Assembly (NCBI GenBank): GCA_003427395.1
Contig: BFEA01000551.1
Coordinates: forward strand, 636,975-659,650
Source of the DNA: Chara braunii
Lineage: Eukaryota; Streptophyta; Charophyceae; Charales; Characeae
DNA length: 22,676 nucleotides
Reading direction: 5' to 3'
Below, in pieces: positions 7,501-14,384 of the stretch (its first letter is position 1; the number at the start of each line of letters is the position of its first letter). A model generated the notes under the pieces. It did no database searches. It was given only the letters and a program-made list of their open reading frames with translations, and was not told the origin of the DNA. The position numbers were made by a program, and so were the translations under genes.

Positions 7501-9098
7501 GGTTGATGGACGTGCATTTGCTGTTTCCTTTATCCTTTCTCCCTCCTGTCTCGTGTACATAAATTTTGATTTCGGCTCTGGGTGATTTGCCCGTTTCTGT
7601 TTCTTTTTGGAATCTGGACTTGGATTTTTTCCCACACTTGTCTTTGCGATTTCCATCTCCGATGCAATGTGTGTATGTGGCTAAATGAATGGATGTATGG
7701 ATGCCATGTTTGGTCACTTATATTTCTATCAGATCCTTGCCTTTGCCTTTGTTCGTTGCATTTGATGCACTCGCAAGTAGGATAGGAATTTTGCGTGATC
7801 GATAATCCTGTTCTCGTTCTTGCTTGTCTCTTGATTGGGTTGTTGAGGTTGTTGCATCTTGCATGCTAAAAAATTACACGGTGATTAGACAATCGGATGT
7901 CTTGCCCAGCGAACGCCGCGCGGGGACGCGTGTAAACACGATCTGAGTTGTGCATTTGCACGCACCCCCGTGCGTCGATTCGTCAAACCCAAAAGGACCA
8001 TCGATTGCAGAAGCCCCGTCTAATTGGATGCGGGCATCCAGGATCCGCGACTGAACAGTCATCCCATACGAACGCGTGTAGGCTCGACTTGGCTCGCGTG
8101 GCCTGCACGTGCTCGCATGCGGTGATCGCAATCGGCACGGACCCGCCCTTGGGGATCTTGTAGCTCTGCGATGACATGATGACACGCTCAGAGAGCTCGG
8201 AGTCGTTGCTGTACGACCCGGACTACTTCACCCCCTGGGTAAACGAAATCCTCCGACAGAGATACCCTTGCCTCACCGACAACCAACTGTGTCCTAGGGA
8301 GTTTCACTGCGCCACCACCACACCCACTACTTCACCCACCCAAGCTTGGTCGTTATCTCCACCAACTTCCCTCCCTTTCGCCTTCTTCTTCTGTATCACC
8401 AACTCAGCGTCGTCCCGTGGAAGGCCATAGCCACATACTGGCCCAGCATGCCTTGCGGAAATTGCCGACGACGTGGCGACCAGAAGACCCCGGACTTCCG
8501 GAGGCCTAACCCGAACGCGCGACGATTGGCGCCACGTGGCAACTCCTGACGGCCCAACTCATCGGAACCCCACCCACCCCGAAGGGGCGAAGGGACCTCC
8601 CCGCAAATCGCCGTCCTCGGAACCAATGGCTCGCCCGGCCTTGAGCGATCCGCGCATACCATCTGCCTTGTGACCAAAGGCGGTCCGCCCTCTCCGCCAA
8701 ATTGCATTCGTGCCCCCGAAAAACCCTGCCAAAGGAGATCTCAGTTTTGACCTGGGACTCCACCCCCACTTTCCTAAAAATCCTTGGCACACCCCTTTTC
8801 GCACTCGCGGGCCCACATCCCACTCCGATCAGGAAGTCGCGCTGGGCGTGTGGTTTGGGCGTCACAGCCCTAATGGAAGCAGAAGCGGACGAACCTTGCC
8901 GTATGGGAACTTTGGACGCCAGGCTCATGCAATCTTCTACAGGCCCAATTCAGAGAGTCTACCCAGCAGGATTACCTAAGCAAGGCAGGCCAGCGCCCGC
9001 GGACACATCCTACCGTCCTTCCCCTAGCTACCCAAGGCTAGGTGGAACTCAGACTAGCCGGAGCGAATTGTATCCCTACCCTACCCTAGAGCTAAGCC
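7501..9098. other. Long stretch with no supported gene
   Basis: T-rich, leader-like DNA (7510-7870) passes into CpG-rich DNA (7870-8900). A plus-strand ORF at 8176-8430 starts MMTRSESSESLLYDPDYFTP and could be an exon, but I recognise no family in it and its second half is low-complexity Pro/Thr/Ser. A minus-strand ORF at 7983-8177 overlaps it. Positions 8270-8410 and 8560-8600 are strongly pyrimidine-biased. No transposon or RNA feature was seen. Confidence 0.4.
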
Positions 9099-9099
9099 A

Positions 9100-9440
9100 T
9101 GCGTGAGTAGACCCCGTCATATACCTGATAGACCCCTCCAGCCCAGTATCGTAGTTGTGTGCATGTGTGTGTGGCCAGAGGCTATGTATGTTTGTATGAG
9201 CCCANAGGGCCATGTTTTTTGTGTCTGCCCGAAGGCTATGTGTGCTCTGTGTAACTGCATAGCGAGATGTGTGTGCCCGACGGCCAGATATGTGCACTGT
9301 TATGTAGAGGGAACTATGTGTTCGTTTGAAGAGAGGACAGGCCAAGCTGGACAAACGCCCCCCCAAAGTCCCAAGCCAGACTCGAACCCGTGATCTATGA
9401 GATGTAACCTGAACACTCTACCATTTGAACAACAATCACA
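9100..9440 (-). mobile_element. tRNA-headed SINE on the minus strand
   Basis: Read from 9440 leftwards, the A-box-like TTGTTCAAATGG and the B box GGTTCGAGTCT start exactly 44 bases apart, the canonical tRNA spacing, with U33 at the expected place. Stem pairing is poor, so this is not a working tRNA. The body carries imperfect repeats (listed separately). It ends near 9100-9140 in TCAGGTATATGACGGGGTCTA, which resembles the 3' domain of the SINE pieces at 11137 and 11600. Borders are approximate. An N lies at 9205. Confidence 0.6.
9150..9325. repeat. Imperfect ~45-bp tandem repeat with TGTG and GCCCGAAGGC words
   Basis: On the plus strand four related blocks follow one another: GTGGCCAGAGGCTATGTATG, GAGCCCANAGGGCCATG, CTGCCCGAAGGCTATGTG and GTGCCCGACGGCCAGATATG. 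TGTGT-rich spacers of similar length separate them. This explains the Cys/Val-rich chance ORFs here. Confidence 0.6.
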
Positions 9441-9990
9441 AACGGCCCCTGTCTATGATATACCAGACCGGGGAGATCAACAGAACAACCACGAGCAACA
9501 GCAACAAGCAACCCACGCAGTATCAAGACCCGACATACAACACCTTCGACAACCCCTTGGGTGGTGCGCAGGCGGTGTCCGTATAAGCTTACCGCGCATC
9601 AGCCCAAGGGGGTGTGTGTCCAGCCGTGCATCATTCTAACGGCCTGCCGGTGTCCATGCGCAAGGTTGCAATTGAGTTTTGAACCCGCAACATCATACCA
9701 CAATGCGCAGTTCGGACCCAAATAGCCAACACATAACAAAAAGAAGATTACTTCTACTACCAAAATACTGAGCCACACGGCCCAAACATCTGAATTCGGG
9801 CATACTCACACTAAGACCTTTTTACTTATTTATGGACGTAGCAGAGTGAGGCCTCATTGCGGGAATTTTTTTTCCTTTTAATTTGGACCATTTCTCTATT
9901 TATATGTGCCACTTTAATCGAAAAATGGTCCTAACAGAAGTTTACGCAGTCCTGTACGGAATCCTTTTTTTTTTTTTTTACTAGAAACTC
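9441..9990 (-). other. Mostly unrecognised; one degenerate tRNA-like head near 9665-9735
   Basis: On the minus strand, TGGCTATTTGGG (A-box-like) and GGTTCAAAACT (B-box-like) start about 43 bases apart near 9728 and 9685. They may be the head of another decayed SINE running left towards 9560. Positions 9740-9990 are AT-rich, with T-runs at 9867-9880 and 9965-9979. No gene is supported. Confidence 0.35.
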
Positions 9991-10246
9991 CATGGTTGTT
10001 AACCGGACATCCGGGATCGGGATCCAGACGGTCCAGTCTGGATGTCCGGATACAATGTCCAGTTTGGAGGGTCCAGTTGCGCCCCATTTCTAGAAAATTC
10101 GAAATTTTTTTGGGGGGTTTGCAAGCAATTTTTCAGCGCCTTGTGGACCCGCTCAGTTTTTGTTGGATCTTTAGGCCAACCGGACCAGCCCTGAAGGGCC
10201 TGTACTTGCTATCTTGGGTGAGCTTCAGCGGGCCAAGGAGAACTGG

Positions 10247-10247
<1 letters not shown>

Positions 10248-10301
<54 letters not shown>
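10248..10301 (+). repeat. (TG)27 microsatellite
   Basis: A pure TG run of 54 bases, followed by a short interrupted extension GTGTGTGTATGTGTGTGT at 10309-10326. Confidence 0.97.
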
Positions 10302-10304
<3 letters not shown>

Positions 10305-10453
10305 CACCGTGTGTGTATGTGTGTGTTCAAGATAAGTCGGACAATACAGCCGCGTGTGCCTTTTTTTTGTCCTTTTTTTTTTAATCCGGACATCTGGACC
10401 TGTTTATTCATAACCGGACCGTCTGGGCCCGTATGTCCGGTTATCCGGATCAG

Positions 10454-10468
10454 TGTCCGGATTATTCC
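10454..10468. repeat. 15-bp target site duplication of the U6 retrocopy (partner 10552-10566)
   Basis: TGTCCGGATTATTCC is identical on both sides of the U6 sequence. It belongs to the foldback element, so the U6 copy is the younger insertion. Confidence 0.92.
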
Positions 10469-10501
10469 TCGATTTATGCGTGTCATCCTTGCGCAGGGGC
10501 C

Positions 10502-10533
<32 letters not shown>

Positions 10534-10551
10534 ACGGATGTCCCGAAGGAC
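10469..10551 (-). pseudogene. U6 snRNA retrocopy, tailless, 83 nt
   Basis: Read on the minus strand, this is plant-type U6 from its 5' stem-loop (GTCCTTCGGGAC) through AAAATTGGAACGATACAGAG, the AGC and ATGGCCCC blocks, GCGCAAGGATGACA, to ATAAATCGA. It lacks the last nucleotides (GAAATGGTCC) and any A- or T-tail. A perfect 15-bp duplication TGTCCGGATTATTCC flanks it at 10454-10468 and 10552-10566. This shows it arrived by target-primed reverse transcription and is not the parent gene. The 5' stem is one base pair shorter than in land-plant U6 as I recall it, and still pairs. There is no upstream TATA or USE element and no T-run terminator. Confidence 0.93.
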
Positions 10552-10617
10552 TGTCCGGATTATTCCAGACACAGGTCCGGATCCGGTGTTTGGATGTGCG
10601 TGTCCGGGGCAACCATG

Positions 10618-10678
10618 AGAAAGTGCTACCATATTTTCCTTTTTTCTTTGTCTTTAATATTCCATCCATGAGGGAGTA
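10618..10678. other. Short AT-rich spacer
   Basis: Nothing recognised between the foldback element and the SINE target duplication. Confidence 0.5.
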
Positions 10679-10695
10679 GATCCTGCAATTAGTAT
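10679..10695. repeat. 17-bp target site duplication of SINE (partner 10840-10856)
   Basis: GATCCTGCAATTAGTAT is identical before and after the SINE. Perfect identity over 17 bases points to a recent insertion. Confidence 0.95.
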
Positions 10696-10839
10696 GGCCC
10701 CGGTATCTCAAATGACTTGTATAACTCTATATGGGACGCTGGGCCCGGTTCCCAGCACGTGCTGCTCCCCACGAATAGATTGGAGCTGTTGTTCCCCNNC
10801 CCCCCCCCCCCACNCNCACNCACAAAAAAAAAAAAAAAA
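10696..10839 (+). mobile_element. Complete SINE, GGGACGCTGG family, 144 bp
   Basis: The element starts GGCCCCGGTATCTCAAATG, like a tRNA 5' end with a degenerate A box (TATCTCAAATGA, 10704-10715). GGTTCCCAGC (10747-10756) stands 43 bases later at the B-box position. The family block ATGGGACGCTGGGCCCGG and GTGCTGCTCCCCACGAATAG follows. Then come a C-tract with unresolved bases (N at 10798-10799, 10814, 10816, 10820) and a 16-A tail. The 17-bp duplication fixes both ends. Partial copies lie at 4515, 4579 and, inverted, 13428. Confidence 0.9.
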
Positions 10840-10856
10840 GATCCTGCAATTAGTAT

Positions 10857-11136
10857 CGAAGTGATTGGGCATCAATGGTATTGGACTTCGGGCCTTGCCA
10901 CACCACTGTGAAATGAAAAAAGAAGGAAACTCAATGCATCGTCCCCAAGAAGGGAGAAGATGCATCCGTTCTGATTCTCTACGGGAAAATGCACTCGTAC
11001 ATTTTTCTTTTTATAGTAGTCAATGTATATTTTTCAGATGGAAAAAAATGTAAAAGAAAAACCAATTCGGATTATAAGATTTTTAATGGAGAAACTAACT
11101 TTTCAAATGATCACATGATTCCGGACAATGATCTGC
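10857..11136. other. AT-rich spacer, no gene
   Basis: Only short chance ORFs. An A-rich patch lies at 11041-11062. Nothing else recognised. Confidence 0.5.
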
Positions 11137-11210
11137 CGCGCACTTAGTGCCAACGAACTGGGATAGTCCTCTGGATACTCCTGATCAGTAGTAGTGGAAT
11201 CTATGACCAA
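11137..11210 (+). mobile_element. SINE 3'-domain fragment, plus orientation
   Basis: GCGCACTTAGTGCCAACG, TAGTCCTCTGGAT, CTGATCAGTAGTAGTGG and TCTATGACCAA occur in the same order in the minus-strand SINE at 11532-11760. The tRNA head is missing, so this is a 5'-truncated copy. Confidence 0.7.
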
Positions 11211-11233
11211 CATGGGTGTGAGTGCGAGCCCGA

Positions 11234-11417
11234 GTGGGTTGTGTGTGGTGTGTGGGAGGGAGTTGGCCATAGCCACTGCTGCTACTTGATGAGGGGGGGG
11301 GGACGATGAAAAAGGGAGGCACAGCTACTGGCAGGTCTCGGTCTTTGTGTTAGCCAGACCCCCACTGGCAGCCCCAACCCTATACCCTAAACATTAGGGG
11401 CAAGGGGCAACATGAAA
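11234..11417 (+). repeat. ~180-bp direct repeat, copy 1 (copy 2 at 11761-11937)
   Basis: Shared words in order: GTGGGTTGTGTG, GTGTGTGGGAG, GTTGGCC, CTGCTGCTAC, GACGATGA, AAAGGGAG, CAGCTACTGGCA, CTCGGTCTTTG, TTAGCC and GGGGCAACATGAAA. No coding sense. It may be part of a longer repeat family that carries the SINE domain on its left. Confidence 0.85.
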
Positions 11418-11531
11418 TCTCCCCTTCACAGTGAGAGGAAACTATGCTTGCAGGGGTCCCCTCTAGATAGCCTTAGGAGTAGGTAGTGAATTTCAAAGGC
11501 AAAAACAGAAGTTGAGAGAAGAATATAGAAA
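11418..11531. other. Spacer between the repeat and the minus-strand SINE
   Basis: Nothing recognised. Confidence 0.4.
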
Positions 11532-11760
11532 GCAAAAAAAGAAAAAAAAGAATTGGGTCATTTATTAAAACTAGATAATCAAGTGGTTGTACCAGCCAGA
11601 ACTCACTCATTGGTCATAGACCCCACTAATACCGATCAGGGTGATCCAGAGGACTATCATAGTCCTCTATAGTCCGTTGGCACTAAGTGCGGCCACGGGG
11701 CTTGAACCCACCACTTCCTCAATGCCACTTGCATGCCTAACCAACTCAGCTAGGCCGCTG
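11532..11760 (-). mobile_element. tRNA-headed SINE with T-rich tail, minus strand, about 229 bp
   Basis: Read leftwards from 11760, the A box TAGCTGAGTTGG (11752-11741) and the B box GGTTCAAGCCC (11708-11698) are both close to consensus and exactly 44 bases apart. The body contains CACTTAGTGCCAACGG and TCGGTATTAGTGGGGTC. It carries a perfect hairpin AGAGGACTAT-C-ATAGTCCTCT at 11648-11668. It ends TTCTTTTTTTTCTTTTTTTGC, a T-rich tail like that of Au-type SINEs. No clear target duplication was found, so the borders are approximate. Confidence 0.8.
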
Positions 11761-11937
11761 GTGGGTTGTGTGTTGTGTGTGGTGTGTGGGAGAGTGTTGG
11801 CCTTAGCCTCTGCTGCTACTCGATGAGGGGTGGGGGACGATGAGAAAGGGAGACGCAGCTACTGGCAAAATGCTCGGTCTTTGCATTAGCCGGATCCATC
11901 TCTGACTACCGCTGTTGGGGCGGGGGGCAACATGAAA
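11761..11937 (+). repeat. ~180-bp direct repeat, copy 2
   Basis: Matches 11234-11417 in order and orientation, with substitutions and small indels. It begins directly at the 5' end of the minus-strand SINE. Confidence 0.85.
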
Positions 11938-11985
11938 CTCGTTTACATAGTTCATCCCACAATATCCGTGAAAATCGGAACACAT

Positions 11986-12020
11986 TTTCTCTGTATCCTT
12001 TTAATTTTAACGGATGTCCC
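11986..12020 (-). pseudogene. U6 snRNA 5'-part fragment
   Basis: On the minus strand GGGACATCCGTTAAAATT is identical to the U6 retrocopy at 10469-10551, and GATACAGAGAA follows after a few changes (AAAAG for GGAAC). The 5' stem-loop start and everything 3' of the ACAGAGA box are missing or unrecognisable. No target duplication was found, so mechanism is not shown here. Confidence 0.72.
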
Positions 12021-12741
12021 AAGCACCTCAAAACTCAAGCACGTAGTACATGCACCTCGTTCCACTTCTCACGAAATGCACAAAAGACAAAAGCTATGGC
12101 GGTGTATCTTTTCATGTTCTAGGTGAAGATTCATCCTAACCCTTAAGATTGGCCAAACTTCTCCCCGATCTGATCAGGCAGGAGCAAGGGGCCTTTGGCT
12201 AGACTCCACGGCACGCTCCAAGAGGAATGCATACCGGTTCGAACACCCATCAAACTTGAACTCGCTGATTTCTCAAGGCAAGACTGTTCGAGGAGTAGGG
12301 GCAGGCAAGCGCTGTAAGGGGGATCAACCACAATGGTGCAGGTACTTAGTCGCTGCCAGGAGGCAATGCTCGCGCGCAAGCGCTGCTGGGGTGGCAAGTG
12401 CGGGTTGCTTGCGGTGTGGATGCAGGCTGCCAGTGAAGTGAATGGGCACTGCTGGTAGGGGGGGATATGTGCAGCTGGCGGTGTGGGAGCAGGCGGCCAC
12501 TCGTGGTTAGCAGAGCTACTTGGTGGGTGCACTGATGGTGGAGCTTGCAGGGGGCATGCATGGTGGAACACGCAAGTGCTGCTGACGCGCTGCCACATCA
12601 GCGCTTTCCGTAAGCAGCAACTGGTTTCTCCATCTTCTGAGTGGGAGTGGGCAGATAATAGGTGAGAGGGCAGAAATGTCAGCATAACTCGGTGTGCGCC
12701 TGTCTTTTGAAATTACAAGGTGTCATCTTCTTGCCCCACGA
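12021..12741. other. Stretch with no supported gene
   Basis: A 180-codon minus-strand ORF (12143-12685) is rich in Ser, Pro, His and Leu with no motif, and overlaps other chance ORFs. GC-rich with TGC repeats around 12360-12600. Nothing recognised. Confidence 0.4.
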
Positions 12742-12929
12742 TTCAAATAGAGTAATGCTGCAGGCTAGCGTACCCTTTGGAGGGGAGCACTTGCTTTCGA
12801 ATAGAAGTACGGCTTCATGACAAATCCCTTTGCTCTTTTGCTTTCAGGCTTTCAATAGAGTGATGCTGCGGGCTAGTTAAGAAGCAAGGCTTCATGAGTC
12901 ACTTTGCTCTTTTGCTTGCATGTTTTCAG
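12742..12929 (+). repeat. Two-unit imperfect tandem repeat (109 and 79 bp)
   Basis: Both units have TTCAA(A)TAGAGT(A/G)ATGCTGC(A/G)GGCTAG, GGCTTCATGA and TTTGCTCTTTTGCTT. The second lacks about 30 bases of the first. Each ends in a pyrimidine-rich CAG that resembles a splice acceptor, but no exon was supported. Confidence 0.75.
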
Positions 12930-13427
12930 TGGAGGGAGGTCGGCCAGATGCAAGTTAATAAGAGGAGTGTCATCACCAGGAGTGGGAGGAGAATTGGCAG
13001 GAGACATCGAGTGCATGGCCTTCTTCGCTTCTTCATCTCTCTCCTCATCCTATGCCTAGTTTTCCTCTGTTCATTCTTGACTCCGCATTTCTGTCTGATG
13101 CTTCATTCTCGTCTGATCTCCTCCTTTGGGGGAGGAAAGACGGGGAGATTGGGGACGATGACGGGAGGAAGCAGAGGAGGGGAGGGCAAGGTGGAGGGAC
13201 GGGCAATGCAGCACAAAGGAGCGATGGGAGGGTGCGACGGAGACGAGGTAGTGGGCGAGGGGGGTGGGATTGATAGTTTTTGGTCGGAAAGACATACGGA
13301 GAGGTCAGGGCTCATGTGTCTCTCTCTATCTAGCAATCTGGCTTGGATTCACTTTTCTTATCCTTTTCTTATCGCTAGAGGAGTTCATAATAGCAGCGAC
13401 AACTAGCGCCCTCAGGCTGGCGGGAGA
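12930..13427. other. G/A-rich stretch with no supported gene
   Basis: Strong purine bias at 13125-13275 (GGGAGG and GGAGGG words). The ORF at 12894-13406 has a hydrophobic segment (about residues 45-75) followed by Gly-rich low complexity. No family recognised. Confidence 0.35.
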
Positions 13428-13481
13428 CTCCATCTATATTGGTGGGGAGTGTCACCTGCTGGAAAACGGGTCCAGCGTCCC
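13428..13481 (-). mobile_element. SINE fragment, GGGACGCTGG family, inverted
   Basis: On the minus strand GGGACGCTGGACCCG, TTCCAGCAGGTG, CTCCCCACCAATA and AGATGGAG match the copy at 4579 in order. No tail or target duplication remains. Confidence 0.75.
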
Positions 13482-14303
13482 TAGTAGGGAACAGTTGAGC
13501 ATGTCTGAGAACAAGAGGGTGTGGCCTGCCAGCATTGATTCCCTGAAGCTCGAGGAGGGGTCTGTCCCACGTACCGAGCAGGCTTGAAAGACATTCACGA
13601 GGGCCGGGGGGAGGGGTGGCGGGGGGGAGAGGGAAGGGGAGAGGGGCCAGCAGCTCCTACTGCAAGCGAAAAACAAACTGCACTGTTGCTAAATGAGTTG
13701 TTTCGATACCTAATTCCCTACCTTCAAGTTGTTAGAACCTAAATTAATTTTATCTATCTCAAATTCTCAATCTCAACCCTTAATTTCACCTTTCACAGTT
13801 GTCATGATTATCTTCATTATCTATTATCTTCCCAGAAAATTTCAGTCGTGACATTTGATTTCCTTCCTGGATGCTCAGTTCATAGTTTTTTCTTTAATAT
13901 TATAATAATTCTTATTGAATTTCTCCTCTTGGTGTTGACCTGGACTTCTGCACTGTTTTCCAGACTAGGTGGTCCTGGAGGGAGGAGCGCTGTCGGGGGC
14001 TGGGCGCCGCAACAGGCTTGCGGGCCCGTGTCCGCGGTCGCTGACTGAGAACGACCTCAGTCAGCAGCATCACGGTGGCGATGGTGTCGCCTGATGGATA
14101 GCGCTATGTCTAGAGGTAGCACGCGGAAGTGGTTCCAAGTGCGAGCGGGCGGAGCATCTGTACTGAGTGCTTCCATTGAATTTTTGTGTGTCATCGACAC
14201 TATTCAACTCTTTTCAAGGGCGGAGCATATGACGAATATTCAGGAAAGTACCCGGTGACCCTGTTCTCCCTGATTGACCTTTCTTGAAGGATCTCTCCCA
14301 GCC
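13482..14303. other. Stretch with no supported gene
   Basis: G-rich patch at 13602-13650 and AT-rich DNA at 13680-13920. An 11-bp direct repeat GGGCGGAGCAT at 14147-14157 and 14218-14228 brackets 60 bp. Nothing else recognised. Confidence 0.4.
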
Positions 14304-14320
14304 AAAAAAAAAAAAAAAAA
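14304..14320 (+). repeat. A17 run, possible 3' tail of an unidentified retroelement
   Basis: A pure run of 17 A directly upstream of the LINE. It could close a short retroelement ending CTCTCCCAGCC. No matching target duplication was found. Confidence 0.4.
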
Positions 14321-14384
14321 GAGGGGAGTGTCTGCTCATAATATCCTTGCCTATAGACCCAAGAGGAGGAAGGATTAATCTAAG

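Larger units (their letters stand above)
9991..10617. mobile_element. TCCGGA-rich foldback element, about 627 bp, nonautonomous
   Basis: The ends mirror each other: CATGGTTGTTAACCGGACAT at 9991 and, reverse-complemented, CATGGTTGCCCCGGACACGC at 10617. A second inverted pair lies further in: AACCGGACATCCGGG...CCAGACGGTCC near 10000-10060 matches the reverse complement of 10384-10430. TCCGGA and GTCCGG words are scattered in both subterminal regions, as in many DNA transposons. AGAAA occurs at 9984-9988 and just after 10617, a possible but unproven target duplication. There is no coding capacity. It is interrupted by a (TG)n tract and a U6 retrocopy. Confidence 0.6.

Noticed and set aside
7983-8177. 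Minus-strand ORF with a YKIPKGG-like string suggesting cytochrome P450
   Set aside because: Only a few residues match, no haem-binding or other P450 motif follows, and the frame is short.
8176-8430. Plus-strand ORF beginning MMTRSESSESLLYDPDYFTP as a host exon
   Set aside because: No family recognised, second half is low complexity, and there is no splice or expression support. Kept only as a remark in the region entry.
9103-9393. Cys-rich 96-codon ORF as a small secreted protein
   Set aside because: It is the translation of the TGTG/GCCCGAAGGC repeat inside a SINE and contains an unresolved base.
9376-9440. Functional tRNA gene on the minus strand
   Set aside because: Box spacing is canonical, but anticodon- and T-stem pairing is poor and there is no T-run terminator. 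A SINE head fits better.
10248-10326. CRISPR-like or coding repeat
   Set aside because: Plain (TG)n microsatellite in a eukaryotic setting.
10469-10551. Active U6 snRNA gene
   Set aside because: Flanked by a target duplication, 3' end missing, and no upstream TATA/USE or terminator.
11690-11760. Functional tRNA gene on the minus strand
   Set aside because: Good A and B boxes, but the anticodon stem does not pair and a repeated SINE body follows directly.
12143-12685. 180-codon minus-strand ORF
   Set aside because: Composition-driven (Ser/Pro/His/Leu), no motif, and shadowed by ORFs on the other strand.
12894-13406. 170-codon plus-strand ORF with a hydrophobic stretch, preceded by an acceptor-like CAG
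   Set aside because: The acceptor-like sequence belongs to a tandem repeat and occurs twice. The rest is purine-biased, Gly-rich low complexity.
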